DNA of 64,000 bases, from the NCBI RefSeq assembly GCF_001424945.1, contig NZ_LMCW01000005.1, forward strand, positions 78,657 to 142,656, written 5' to 3'. The translations under genes were made by a program, and so were the position numbers. The number at the start of each line of letters is the position of its first letter. The stretch's first letter is position 1. This document shows, one piece after another, positions 1 to 8,776 of this stretch. This DNA is from Rhizobium sp. Root1203 (GTDB taxonomy: Bacteria > Pseudomonadota > Alphaproteobacteria > Rhizobiales > Rhizobiaceae). The notes beneath the pieces were generated by a model. The model made no database searches. It was not told where the DNA came from and saw only the letters and a list, made by a program, of their open reading frames with translations.

Positions 1-516
1 ACGCTGAAGACCATTCCGCTCCCGACCGGCCTGCAGGGCTCGGCCGACCTTGGCTTCCGCACTATTCCCGTCCATCGTCTGTTTGCCATCCTGTGCGGCC
101 TGGCCGTTGCGGGCGGCCTCTGGTATGCGATCGAACGAACCAGTTTCGGCGTGAGGCTGCGCGCGTCCGTCGACAATGCGGTCATGGCGGCAGCGCTTGG
201 CGTTCGCACCGAGGTCATCTACGCGCTGAGCTTTGCGGTTGCCGTCGGCCTTGCTGCTTTCGGTGGCGTGGTGGGCGCAGAGATGCTGCCGGTCGAGCCC
301 TACTATGCGCTCCGCTACATGGTCACCTTCCTGGTCGTCGTGTCGGTCGGCGGCGCAGGCTCAATTCCCGGCGCGCTGATTGCCTGTCTGCTGCTGGGCG
401 GCATCGACACGACCGGGCGCTACCTGATGCCGGAATTCGGCGAATTTTTCTTCTACCTCGCTGTCATCGCCATTATATGCGTGTTCCCGCGCGGCCTTGC
501 GGGAAGGGCGAAATAG
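1..516 (+). CDS. livH: Branched-chain amino acid ABC transporter permease, LivH type (5' truncated)
   Basis: The frame is open from the first base and ends in TAG, giving the last 171 residues; the start lies outside the window. The visible part has several hydrophobic helices and the conserved Gly/Ala-rich cytoplasmic loop of the LivH/LivM permease family (around RTEVIYALSFAVAVG). In this family LivH and LivM form the inner-membrane channel of a binding-protein-dependent importer of hydrophobic amino acids, although amides, urea and aromatic acids are also known substrates. livM, livG and livF follow at once, so the operon assignment is firm. The substrate cannot be read from sequence because the binding-protein gene is not in view. 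Confidence 0.93.
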   Translation, partial: TLKTIPLPTGLQGSADLGFRTIPVHRLFAILCGLAVAGGLWYAIERTSFGVRLRASVDNAVMAAALGVRTEVIYALSFAVAVGLAAFGGVVGAEMLPVEPYYALRYMVTFLVVVSVGGAGSIPGALIACLLLGGIDTTGRYLMPEFGEFFFYLAVIAIICVFPRGLAGRAK

Positions 517-517
517 G

Positions 518-1525
518 ATGGCACTTGCTAACCCCGACGCTACCCTGTCCACCTCCGCCCAGCGGCAGCGATCCTTCGCACGCGATGCGGCCGGCGCCGC
601 AGCGATCCTGGCGCTTGCCACTATCGGCTACCTGTTGTTTCCCGACAATCTGGCCCTGTTGACGCGGATCATCGCGGTCGCCTTACTGGTCCTGTCGCTC
701 GACCTCGTCACAGGCTATTGCGGCGTTGCCACGCTTGGCCATGCGGCGCTCTTCGGTTCGGGCGCTTACGCCTCGGGGATTCTCTCGGCGCATTTCGGCA
801 TCAACGATCCGCTTTTGATGACGCTTGCGGGCGTCGCAGGCGGAGCGATTGCCGGACTGATCAGCGGCGCCGTCATTCTGCGGGCTCATGGATTGCCGCA
901 ACTGGTACTGTCGATTGCGCTGATCAATCTGTTCCACGAGTTTGCCAACAAAGCGTCAAGCTGGACGGGCGGCAGCGACGGCCTCTCGGGTATCGCCCCC
1001 GACCCGATCTTCGGCGCGTTCGAGTTCGATCTCTACGGTCATACGGCCTATGTCTTCGGGATCGTCCTGCTCCTGATGGTCTTCGTGCTGCTGCGCATCC
1101 TCGTCCGCTCTCCATTCGGCATGCTGTGCCGGGGCATCAAGGAAGACCCGCTGCGCATCCGCGCCCTCGGCGCCTCTCCAAAAGCTGCGCTTTTCAGGAT
1201 GTATGTGATTTCGGGCGCCGTCGCTGGTGTCGGCGGTGCGCTGAACGCAATCACCACGCAGGTCGTCGGCCTCGATAGCCTTTCCTTCACAATGTCTGCG
1301 GAATCGCTTGTGATGCTTGTGCTCGGCGGCACCGGTTCATTGTTCGGCGCCCTCTCAGGCACTGTCATCTTCATGCTCTTCGAAGACTATGTGTCCGCAG
1401 CAAACCCCTTCCACTGGCTCACCATGGTTGGAGCCCTCTTGATCGCTGTGGTCCTGTTTGCGCCCAAGGGGCTGTATGGGACAGCCGCAGACGTCCTAAA
1501 TCGCAGAAAGGACGCGGGCAGATGA
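518..1525 (+). CDS. livM: Branched-chain amino acid ABC transporter permease, LivM type
   Basis: A 335-residue polytopic membrane protein, the second channel subunit of a LivHMGF importer. A TTG at 497 would extend it, but the ATG at 518 sits one base after the livH stop and gives the normal family N-terminus. After a polar leader come helices and the LivM hallmark YCGVATLGHAALFG, then the cytoplasmic loop RIRALGASPKAALFRMYV that contacts the ATPases, and a C-terminal Gly-rich helix (VLGGTGSLFGALSG). The stop overlaps the livG start as ATGA, indicating translational coupling. Substrate is unresolved. Confidence 0.95.
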   Translation: MALANPDATLSTSAQRQRSFARDAAGAAAILALATIGYLLFPDNLALLTRIIAVALLVLSLDLVTGYCGVATLGHAALFGSGAYASGILSAHFGINDPLLMTLAGVAGGAIAGLISGAVILRAHGLPQLVLSIALINLFHEFANKASSWTGGSDGLSGIAPDPIFGAFEFDLYGHTAYVFGIVLLLMVFVLLRILVRSPFGMLCRGIKEDPLRIRALGASPKAALFRMYVISGAVAGVGGALNAITTQVVGLDSLSFTMSAESLVMLVLGGTGSLFGALSGTVIFMLFEDYVSAANPFHWLTMVGALLIAVVLFAPKGLYGTAADVLNRRKDAGR

Positions 1526-2286
1526 GCGCCGTCTTCGAAGTCATCAATCTCAGAAAATCCTTCGGCGGCCTTGCGGTGACCAACGATGTCTCGCTGTCGA
1601 TGGCACCGGGCGACAGGGTTGCCCTGATCGGCCCGAACGGTGCCGGCAAGACGACCTTCGTCAACCTCGTTACCGGCAATCTCCATCCCGATTCCGGCCA
1701 GGTCAGGCTCGGCGGGGAAACGGTGACGAAGATCGGCGCCAACGACCGCGTCAAACGGGGCCTGGTTCGCTCCTTTCAGGTGACGCGGCTGTTCCAGGAG
1801 ATGACTCCGGCCGAGCACGTCGGCCTTGCGATCCTGCAGCGGGAGGGCCGGACGGGCCGCTTGTCCGGAAATTTCCTCGCCATGCCTGGGGTCATGACGG
1901 AGATTTCCCATCTGCTCGGGACCCTCGGCCTCAGCGAACTCATGCACCGCAAGGTCAACGAAATCGCCTACGGGCAGCAGCGTCTGCTTGAGATCGCCCT
2001 TGCCATGGCGCTGAAGCCGAAGGTGCTGCTCCTCGACGAGCCGGCCGCCGGTGTGCCGCAGAGCGATACGGGTCGCATCGAACAGGCGCTGGCCGAACTC
2101 CCGGCCGATCTAGCCGTGCTGATGATCGAGCACGATATGGACCTCGTCTTCCGCTTCGCCAAGCGCGTTGTCGTTCTCGCCGCGGGCGCCATCATCTTCG
2201 ACGGCTCGCCCGCCGACGTCACAAAGGATGCCCGCGTTCGCGAGGCCTATCTCGGGAGCTACGCCAATGACAGCCACGCCGCTTGA
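1522..2286 (+). CDS. livG: Branched-chain amino acid ABC transporter ATP-binding protein, LivG type
   Basis: A 254-residue cytoplasmic ATPase of the LivHMGF importer. Walker A is GPNGAGKTT at residues 37-45. The signature region is YGQQRLLEIA, the usual LivG variant lacking a strict LSGGQ, and Walker B is VLLLDEP near residue 170, followed by an H-loop IEHDMD. LivG proteins carry the FQVTRLFQEMT Q-loop region seen here. It overlaps livM by 4 bp (ATGA) and livF by 20 bp, so the three are co-translated. It powers uptake together with LivF by ATP hydrolysis at the membrane. Confidence 0.95.
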   Translation: MSAVFEVINLRKSFGGLAVTNDVSLSMAPGDRVALIGPNGAGKTTFVNLVTGNLHPDSGQVRLGGETVTKIGANDRVKRGLVRSFQVTRLFQEMTPAEHVGLAILQREGRTGRLSGNFLAMPGVMTEISHLLGTLGLSELMHRKVNEIAYGQQRLLEIALAMALKPKVLLLDEPAAGVPQSDTGRIEQALAELPADLAVLMIEHDMDLVFRFAKRVVVLAAGAIIFDGSPADVTKDARVREAYLGSYANDSHAA

Positions 2287-2983
2287 GGTTGAAAACCTTT
2301 CCGCGGGCTATGGCCTGACCCGGGTTCTGGAAGGCGTGTCCTTCTCTGTGCTGGCAGGCGCAAGGCTTGCCGTGCTCGGTCGAAACGGCATGGGCAAGAC
2401 GACGTTGCTTGCGACGCTTGCCGGGCAGACCAAGCGCTATGGCGGAACCATCCGCATCGGCTCGGTCGACGTCACCCAGATGCAGAGTGCTGCACGTGCC
2501 CACCAGGGGCTTGGATATGTCCCGCAGGCGCGCTGCATCTTCCCGACGCTCACCGTCGAGGAGAACCTCTTCGTCGGCCTCAAGGCGCGGCCGAAGACTG
2601 CGCTCGAAGAAGCCTATGCCATGTTCCCGCGACTGAAAGAGCGTCGACGCAATCTCGGTAACCAGCTCTCCGGCGGTGAGCAGCAGATGCTCTCCACGGC
2701 GCGCAGCATTCTCGGCCGCCCGTCCGTGCTGCTGCTCGACGAACCGCTCGAAGGGCTTGCGCCTGTCATCTGCGAGGAATTGATGGCGGCTTTCGCCGAA
2801 CTGGCCAAGACCGGAGACATGACGATCGTGCTCGTCGAGCAGCGCATCCAGAGCGCGCTGGATTTTGCCGATCACGTGATTGTGCTGGAGCGCGGACGGC
2901 TGGCGTGGATGGGAACCCCCAAGGCGCTCTCCGAGGATAGCGATGCAGTCGAGCGGTTGCTTGGCGTCGGCGGCCTGCATTGA
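2267..2983 (+). CDS. livF: Branched-chain amino acid ABC transporter ATP-binding protein, LivF type
   Basis: A 238-residue ATPase, the partner of LivG. I chose the ATG at 2267 (MTATPLEVENL) because it gives the standard LivF start; the open frame reaches back to 2168 but that part is antisense-like in composition. Walker A is GRNGMGKTT, the Q-loop is YVPQARCIFPTLTVEENL, the signature is LSGGEQQML and Walker B is VLLLDEPLEGLAP, all typical of LivF. It is the last gene of the operon; no clear T-tailed terminator follows, only about 340 bp of non-coding DNA. Confidence 0.95.
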   Translation: MTATPLEVENLSAGYGLTRVLEGVSFSVLAGARLAVLGRNGMGKTTLLATLAGQTKRYGGTIRIGSVDVTQMQSAARAHQGLGYVPQARCIFPTLTVEENLFVGLKARPKTALEEAYAMFPRLKERRRNLGNQLSGGEQQMLSTARSILGRPSVLLLDEPLEGLAPVICEELMAAFAELAKTGDMTIVLVEQRIQSALDFADHVIVLERGRLAWMGTPKALSEDSDAVERLLGVGGLH

Positions 2984-3324
2984 TCATTCCACGCGCGACG
3001 ACCTGATACCGCAGCATCTCCCGCCCTCTGCACATCGGGTCGCGGCCAATTGTATTTGCGCGGTCGAATTCCCATGTATTCAGGACGAAATAGAGGATTT
3101 GCCGCTCCAGGATGGCCGTGTGTCATCTCCTATTTACCGAATCCGAACCATAACCAGTTGCTTTCCGAAGCAAAACCCGGTTGCTTAGGAAAATCTACTA
3201 CGTCTCGTGATAACGGGTGGATACGATACCTAGGATACAGACGGTCAATGAAATTCCACGCTTCGCTTCAGGCTCAAACTATGATTACGCTAGCGTGGTG
3301 GGGTTGGCCCATTTTGAAGACGCG
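2984..3324. other. Intergenic region between livF and the MBL-fold hydrolase
   Basis: About 340 bp without a supportable gene. It should hold the promoter of the downstream hydrolase, but I see no convincing -35/-10 pair and no strong hairpin. The hydrolase frame stays open back to an ATG at 3217, so the last 108 bases could be coding if that start is used. Confidence 0.5.
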
Positions 3325-4155
3325 ATGAGTAAAGATCTCTTTCAGGTAAAGTTTTGGGGCGTTCGCGGCAGTATTCCGGTTTCCGGTCCCGAGTTCGATC
3401 GCTATGGCGGCAACACCTCCTGCATCGAAATTCGCTGCGGTGAACACCGAATGATCTTCGACGCCGGCTCCGGCGTGCGCGAAGCAGGCCTTGCCATGCT
3501 CAATGACGAGATCAGGGACGTCGACCTGTTCTTCAGCCATTGCCACTACGACCACATCATCGGCCTGCCGTTCTTCAAGGCGATCTACTATCCTTCGATC
3601 GATCTTCGGATCTGGTCTGGACATCTCGACGGCAAGATGAGCACGCGCGAGATGATCGAGCAGTTCATCAGCCCGCCCTGGTTCCCGGTCAAAACCGATA
3701 TCTGCCAGGCAACGATGAGCTTCCGCGATTTCCATGCCGGCCAGACGCTGGAACCGCACCCCGGCATTAAGATCAAGACCTTCATGCTCAACCATCCCGG
3801 CGGAGCAATCGGTTACCGCGTCGAGTGGCAGGGCCGGTCCGTGGCGCTCATCTACGACATCGAGCATATTCCCGGCACCTACGATCCTGCAGTCCTTGAG
3901 ATGATGAAGGGCGTCGACCTCGCGGTCTACGACTGCACCTACAACGAAGACGAGATGCAGCGCTTCAAGGGCTTCGGACATTCGACGTGGCAACATGGCG
4001 TCGAGCTTGCGAGGATGGCAGGAACCAAGCAGTTCGCGCTCTTCCACCATGCCCCTTCGCGTACGGACGTTCAGCTGGAAGCGATGGAGAAAGACGCCCA
4101 AGCCGTCTTCCCAAAATCGTTTGCCGCCCGCGACAACCAGGTGATCAAGCTTTAG
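3325..4155 (+). CDS. MBL-fold metallo-hydrolase (PhnP/RNase Z-like), possible phosphodiesterase
   Basis: A 276-residue metallo-beta-lactamase-fold protein. Metal ligands are visible: HCHYDH (H72, H74, D76, H77), a later His in LNHPGG, an Asp in IYDIEH and a His in FHHAPSRTD, so the dinuclear site looks complete. The N-terminal block WGVRGSIPVSGPEF with RYGGNTSC is the hallmark of a bacterial subfamily related to PhnP and RNase Z phosphodiesterases. The ATG at 3325 gives the usual family start; an upstream ATG at 3217 adds 36 atypical residues. Substrate is unknown. The nearby cyclase genes make a cyclic-nucleotide or other phosphodiester substrate an idea worth testing, but this is inference. 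Its stop overlaps the convergent deacetylase stop. Confidence 0.85.
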   Translation: MSKDLFQVKFWGVRGSIPVSGPEFDRYGGNTSCIEIRCGEHRMIFDAGSGVREAGLAMLNDEIRDVDLFFSHCHYDHIIGLPFFKAIYYPSIDLRIWSGHLDGKMSTREMIEQFISPPWFPVKTDICQATMSFRDFHAGQTLEPHPGIKIKTFMLNHPGGAIGYRVEWQGRSVALIYDIEHIPGTYDPAVLEMMKGVDLAVYDCTYNEDEMQRFKGFGHSTWQHGVELARMAGTKQFALFHHAPSRTDVQLEAMEKDAQAVFPKSFAARDNQVIKL

Positions 4156-4904
4156 GCTTGCAAAAGGATCGGCGCGGCTGTCCAGGCGACAGCCGGGTGA
4201 TCGTGCGTTTCTTCCATAAGCCGCGACAGGAAATTCCAGGCAGTCGCGTCGTGGACGAGATGATGCGCGAGAATACCGATCGGTTCGAGGTCGCCTTCTG
4301 GGCGAGACTGCAGTTCCGCCACAAGGGCTGCAACAAGTTCCGCAGCCGGTCTGCCCCCCCTCGTTCCGTGCCAATTCATGATGTCGACATGGGTATTGAG
4401 CAACCTGATCGCACCGCCGGGTTTCTCCCGGCCGTAAACGGACAGAGCGTTTAGCCCCAACAAAGGAAGTTCCGCGACGAGTGCCTGGTCTATCCTGTTC
4501 CACGGCGGAACCAGCATTGGAATGAACTGCTGCCGGTAAAGCCTCTCAAGCTTGCCATACCCGTCGCGCAGTTCACCAAGCACGATCGCAGCTGGCCGGT
4601 GACCTCCCAGTTCCTGTTTCTTCTCATCGGCAGCAGCATGATTGGTGTGGGACCAGCCGTGAAGCGCCACCGCGACGTGTTGTTCACGCGACAAGCGATC
4701 CACCAGAGCGTTGCCGGTCGATGCCGGGATCACTGCGAGCGTCAGCGGTACCCGAGCGTCACGCGTCAGCTTAAGCAGCCTATCGAGCGCATCGGTCGGC
4801 TCTACCGCATCGTCGTCGCGAAACCAGAGCCGCGCCGTGCGACCGGCCGCTCGCCAGCGTTCGAGCTCCGCTCGCAGCGGCATCCATGCCTGATCCGGTG
4901 TCAT
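4152..4904 (-). CDS. Polysaccharide deacetylase family protein
   Basis: A 250-residue NodB-fold protein. The metal-binding motifs are recognisable: RDDD at residues 29-32 (first motif aspartates) and HGWSH with H82 and H86. No signal peptide is apparent, so it would act in the cytoplasm or at the inner face unless exported otherwise. The family removes N-acetyl groups from glycans. Its start overlaps the end of the upstream glycosyltransferase as ATGA, so the two are translationally coupled, and they probably act on the same sugar chain. The stop overlaps the stop of the convergent hydrolase at 4152-4155. It could also act on a small amide rather than a polymer. Confidence 0.85.
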   Translation of the reverse strand: MTPDQAWMPLRAELERWRAAGRTARLWFRDDDAVEPTDALDRLLKLTRDARVPLTLAVIPASTGNALVDRLSREQHVAVALHGWSHTNHAAADEKKQELGGHRPAAIVLGELRDGYGKLERLYRQQFIPMLVPPWNRIDQALVAELPLLGLNALSVYGREKPGGAIRLLNTHVDIMNWHGTRGGRPAAELVAALVAELQSRPEGDLEPIGILAHHLVHDATAWNFLSRLMEETHDHPAVAWTAAPILLQA

Positions 4905-5992
4905 GTTGCCGCTCCCGCATATCTTCTTAGAATGGTGTCCAAGGCCGAAGCTGCGACCGTCAAGGATCTCTCCTGAAAGACAAAGCGGCGCGCGTATTCG
5001 CCCATTGAGGATCGCTTCGACGGGTCGGCAAGCAAGCGACCGATCGAAGCGGCATAAGCCGCGATGTCTCCGTCAGGTGTCAGATAGCCCGAAAAGTCCG
5101 CCTGGACCACCTCCGGCACGCCCGCCGTACGTTGCGCCACGACGGGCAGACCAGCTGCCTGGGCCTCGAGATAGGCCAGCCCATAGGCCTCGCCGCAACC
5201 CGGCCAGACATAAATGCCGGCGCCCGCCAGATGTGCGAGAATCTCGGTAGCACTTTGCTCGCCGAGCCATTCAATTCGCTCCGAGCCGAAATCCCCAAAC
5301 AGCTCTTCGACTTCGGTGCGCATCGGACCATCTCCAACGATCGTCAGCGTCCATGGCTGGCTCTTGATCACACGCAGCGCCGCAGCGAGCATCGCATAGC
5401 TTTGCATCTTGTCGCCGCTTCGCATCATTGCAACCGAGATCAGCCTCGACGGCTCCGGCTTCGGCAATAGTGCCAAAAATGGTGCGGTGTCGATGAAGGG
5501 GGAAAGCGAAGCGATGCGGGCCTCCGGCACGGCTTGTTGAAGACCCAGCCTGTCGCGCTCCGTCAAGGCGATGCTGACAGCCGCTTCCCGGACCTGTGCG
5601 GCGATGCGCGCCTGAGACGGCGCCCAGTCGCTTTGATCCCGTTTGGGCGAATAGGACGCCTCCGCGGTGACGCAGGGAATACCGAACTCCGCACAAAGGT
5701 CAGGCCCGAACAGGTCTGGAGATTTGTAATAGGGGTGATAGCAGAACCAGAGCTCAGGCCGAGGTTCGTCGGCCCATCTCAGCCGCAATCGTTCCAACTC
5801 GCCACGCGCCATTTGCTGGATCTCCAGCGCGGCCTCTGGCGTTGCGGCGAAACTTCGGAACTCCGAAGCCACGTCGACGGTGTGGCCTGCAAGTTCCAGC
5901 GCGCGGATCAGCTGGCGCGCCATCAAGCGGTCGCCGGATGGCACCGGATGGCTGGGCGATTTCAACGGCGCGTAGAAGGCAATCCGCATCAC
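4901..5992 (-). CDS. Glycosyltransferase family 4 protein
   Basis: A 363-residue GT-B glycosyltransferase. The N-terminal domain begins MRIAFYAPLKSPSHPVPSGD, with the donor-independent Rossmann fold, and the C-terminal domain has the retaining GT4 E-x7-E motif (GEAYGLAYLEAQAAGLPV) that binds the nucleotide-sugar donor. It is the first gene of a two-gene unit with the polysaccharide deacetylase (4-bp overlap) and is divergent from the cyclase gene at 6180. A surface or capsular polysaccharide role is likely from context; donor and acceptor are unknown. Confidence 0.9.
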   Translation of the reverse strand: MMRIAFYAPLKSPSHPVPSGDRLMARQLIRALELAGHTVDVASEFRSFAATPEAALEIQQMARGELERLRLRWADEPRPELWFCYHPYYKSPDLFGPDLCAEFGIPCVTAEASYSPKRDQSDWAPSQARIAAQVREAAVSIALTERDRLGLQQAVPEARIASLSPFIDTAPFLALLPKPEPSRLISVAMMRSGDKMQSYAMLAAALRVIKSQPWTLTIVGDGPMRTEVEELFGDFGSERIEWLGEQSATEILAHLAGAGIYVWPGCGEAYGLAYLEAQAAGLPVVAQRTAGVPEVVQADFSGYLTPDGDIAAYAASIGRLLADPSKRSSMGEYARRFVFQERSLTVAASALDTILRRYAGAAT

Positions 5993-6179
5993 GGCACTCC
6001 TGCAGAGACGGACTGTTCACAACCGGCATCTGTGCCTGCGACGAGAGAATCTGCTATTGTCGGTTTCCTTACAGGCTGCTGACAAGAATGTGACGTGTGA
6101 TCGTGATCGGGGCGACAATTTCACCTCAATTGCCACATCTCTAGTGTATTTGTGATTTGGTATTCAAGAACGGGTTTGA

Positions 6180-7898
6180 ATGGCGACCGTCGCGGCCAGC
6201 AGCTTTTTTTCGGAGCGCACGATCAGAAGGGCCCGGCTCGGCTCCGGCCTTGTGATGTTCGTCTTCGTGTTTCTGCATTTTTCCAATCATGCGCTGGGCC
6301 TGATTTCGGTTTCAGCCGCGGATGAAGGACGAAGGCTCTTCCTGGGCCTGTGGCGAAATCCTGTCGGCACGTTGATCCTCTATGGCGCTATTTTCACCCA
6401 TATCTCGCTGGTGCTGCGCTCGATCTATATCCGCCGCAGCTTTGTCATGCCCAAGGGGGAATTGGCCCAGATAGTACTGGGACTGGCGATCCCACTGCTC
6501 CTGATCGACCATGTCATCGGAACGCGCATCGCTCACGGGCTCTTCCACTACCGAGATGACTACGAGACGATCGTTCGGCTCCTCTGGATTACGTCGCCAG
6601 GGAACGGACTGCGGCAGGTCTTCGCCCTTGTGGTCGTGTGGTTTCACGGATGCATCGGCCTGCACTACTGGCTGCGCTATCGCGCGTGGTACGGGGATGT
6701 CGCCGCACCACTGCTGGCCATCGCCATCCTCGTGCCGGTGCTGGCCGTCCTGGGCTTCATCGAAATGGGCAGGACCATCGCCGAGCCCGCCTATGAGGGC
6801 GTTGTCGATACCTACCGCTACGAGGCGAACCTCAACACGCGCTATTACACCGACCCGGCCGCACAGGCGCAGGTGGCAATGATCCGCGCGGGTCTTTACG
6901 GATCTTTCGCGAGCGCGCTTTTGCTTGTCATCGGCGCACGCGCGCGGCGCCGATGGAAGGAGCGGGTCGATCAGATCACGGTCCACTATCAAAGCGGCGA
7001 GTCGATCCGCGTGCCGCGCGGCTTCACCGTGCTCGAGGCGAGCCGGCTCGGCGGTGTACCGCATTATTCCGTCTGCGGCGGCAAGGGCCAATGCTCGACC
7101 TGTCGCGTTCAGGTGCTTAGCGATTACGAGCATCTTCCGCCGCCCGACAAGCTGGAACTCTCCACTTTGCGGCGCATCAACGCTGCATCAGACGTTCGCC
7201 TTGCCTGCCAGCTTCATCCTGTCGCCGATATCACAGTCGTTCCGTTGCTCATTCCCGCAACGGAGACCACCCCGCCCGCCAACAGCCAGGAAACGAGCCC
7301 TGGTCGCGAACGGGAGATAGCGGTGCTCTTCTGCGATATCCGGAACTTCACGACCCTCACCGAAACGCGCCTCCCCTTCGACATTGTCTTCCTCCTGAAC
7401 CGCTATTTCGCCCTGGTCGGCAATGCGGTCGAAAAGGCCGGCGGGAGGATAGACAAGTTCATCGGCGACGGCGCAATGGCCCTCTTCGGCATCGGCAATT
7501 CGCCCGAGGAGGCATGCCGGCAGGCACTGTCAGCGGCGGCTGCAATCGCCCGCGACATCGAGAAGCTGAGCGCGGAATTGTCTGACGAGCTCGCGCTTCC
7601 GCTTCGCATTGCGATCGGCATCCATACCGGACCGGCAGTGGTGGGTACGCTTGGTTACGGTCGCGTCCGCAGCACGACGGCAATCGGCGATACTGTCAAC
7701 GTCGCCAGCCGGCTCGAAACCGCCGCCAAGGAATTCGATGTCGCCCTTGTCATATCCGAGCCCGTCGCCGCGCTTGCAGGCGCCGATATGGAGGGTGTGG
7801 AAAGTCGCGAAATTAGCGTGCGCGGCCGCGCCCTGCCCTTGAAAGTCTACGTGATTTCGAGGGACAAGGCGGTCGAATTGGCGGAAGGAACAGGCTGA
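6180..7898 (+). CDS. cyaC: Membrane adenylate cyclase with diheme-b-type anchor and 2Fe-2S domain (CyaC-like)
   Basis: A 572-residue three-part protein. Residues 20-255 form about six membrane helices carrying histidines (H33, H37, H74, H111, H119, H123, H156, H162), matching the tetra-His diheme-b anchor related to succinate:quinone oxidoreductase described for Sinorhizobium meliloti CyaC. Residues 262-360 are a ferredoxin domain with C299, C305, C308 and C343, spaced as in adrenodoxin-type 2Fe-2S proteins. Residues 378-565 are a class III cyclase with metal-binding D386 and D430, adenine-type K426 and T500, and transition-state N507 and R511, so ATP is the expected substrate. S. meliloti CyaC is reported to be regulated by quinone redox state; the same is inferred here. 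The FkbM gene starts on the last base of the stop codon. Confidence 0.92.
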   Translation: MATVAASSFFSERTIRRARLGSGLVMFVFVFLHFSNHALGLISVSAADEGRRLFLGLWRNPVGTLILYGAIFTHISLVLRSIYIRRSFVMPKGELAQIVLGLAIPLLLIDHVIGTRIAHGLFHYRDDYETIVRLLWITSPGNGLRQVFALVVVWFHGCIGLHYWLRYRAWYGDVAAPLLAIAILVPVLAVLGFIEMGRTIAEPAYEGVVDTYRYEANLNTRYYTDPAAQAQVAMIRAGLYGSFASALLLVIGARARRRWKERVDQITVHYQSGESIRVPRGFTVLEASRLGGVPHYSVCGGKGQCSTCRVQVLSDYEHLPPPDKLELSTLRRINAASDVRLACQLHPVADITVVPLLIPATETTPPANSQETSPGREREIAVLFCDIRNFTTLTETRLPFDIVFLLNRYFALVGNAVEKAGGRIDKFIGDGAMALFGIGNSPEEACRQALSAAAAIARDIEKLSAELSDELALPLRIAIGIHTGPAVVGTLGYGRVRSTTAIGDTVNVASRLETAAKEFDVALVISEPVAALAGADMEGVESREISVRGRALPLKVYVISRDKAVELAEGTG

Positions 7899-8776
7899 TG
7901 CCCGGCCGCAGCTGGCTTGAAACGAAATACTGGAAGAAACGCCTGCGCAGGGTGCGCAATGCGCTTGCCAGGCGTTTCTTCGATACCCGCACCGGCCGAC
8001 GTCTGCTCATCGAGAATATCGGGCCGCGAGTCGTTTCGATGACCGTGGATGCCGGCGATCATCTCATGACATTTTCTCCGTCCGACTACATTGGGCGCAA
8101 GGTCTTTCGCAAAGGGCATTTCGAGCGGGAGCATGTGGACAGGCTGATCGCGGCCCTGCGCGAGCGCGGCCTCACGAGAAAGGATAGTAGTCTTCTCGAG
8201 ATCGGCGGTAACATCGGTACGCAGACCGTTTATTTCGCGTTGAGCGGCGTCTATACCCATATCGTCAGCATAGAGCCCGACCCCCGCAATTTCCCCCTGC
8301 TGCAGGCCAACATCCGTCAGAACCATCTCGACGAGAGGGTGACCCTGGTCAATTGTGCCGCCGGCGAAAACAATGGTCAGATCGACTTCTTCATGAATGC
8401 CGACAATCACGGCAAGAGCAGCGCGATCCGCCGGAGCTCGAACGACACGAAGATCAGCGTTCCTGTAAAGCCGGTCACCGAGATACTGGCCGATCTCGCT
8501 CTGGACCCTGCCGCGATCGGCCTGGTCTGGATGGACATCGAGGGCTATGAACCGGTCGCATGCCGTTCGATGGCGCCGCTCATGTCGCGCCGGGTGCCGC
8601 TCTACATGGAGTTTACGCCCCTGTTTTACGGCCCCGAACAAACCCGCGATTTCATCGCTGCACTCGCCGGCTTCTACGAGACCTGCCTGGTGTTCTTCGA
8701 AGACGAAGAGCAGGAGATGCGCGTGATCGACCTGCCGGGCGGTATCGACCAATACGACGTGCTCTTTCTGCCGTAA
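7898..8776 (+). CDS. FkbM family SAM-dependent methyltransferase
   Basis: A 292-residue protein with the FkbM methyltransferase fold: SAM-binding motif LLEIGGNIGTQTVYFA near residue 99, the acidic loop SIEPDPRNFPLL, and WMDIEGYEP toward the C-terminus. FkbM enzymes O-methylate sugars, polyketides or other hydroxyls, and in envelope loci they often modify glycans. The ATG shares its first base with the last base of the cyaC stop (TGATG), so translation is coupled to the cyclase. The N-terminus is basic, with no signal peptide, suggesting a cytoplasmic enzyme. The substrate is not known. Its stop directly abuts the stop of the convergent methyltransferase. Confidence 0.9.
   Translation: MPGRSWLETKYWKKRLRRVRNALARRFFDTRTGRRLLIENIGPRVVSMTVDAGDHLMTFSPSDYIGRKVFRKGHFEREHVDRLIAALRERGLTRKDSSLLEIGGNIGTQTVYFALSGVYTHIVSIEPDPRNFPLLQANIRQNHLDERVTLVNCAAGENNGQIDFFMNADNHGKSSAIRRSSNDTKISVPVKPVTEILADLALDPAAIGLVWMDIEGYEPVACRSMAPLMSRRVPLYMEFTPLFYGPEQTRDFIAALAGFYETCLVFFEDEEQEMRVIDLPGGIDQYDVLFLP

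Noticed and set aside
3274..4503. Open frame of 409 codons on the minus strand
   Set aside because: Overlaps the MBL hydrolase and deacetylase genes in the wrong frame and lacks any recognisable pattern.
6080..6110. TGTGA-containing stretch upstream of cyaC as a Crp site
   Set aside because: TGTGACGTGTGATCGTGATC lacks the symmetric TCACA half-site, so a Crp/cAMP box cannot be supported.
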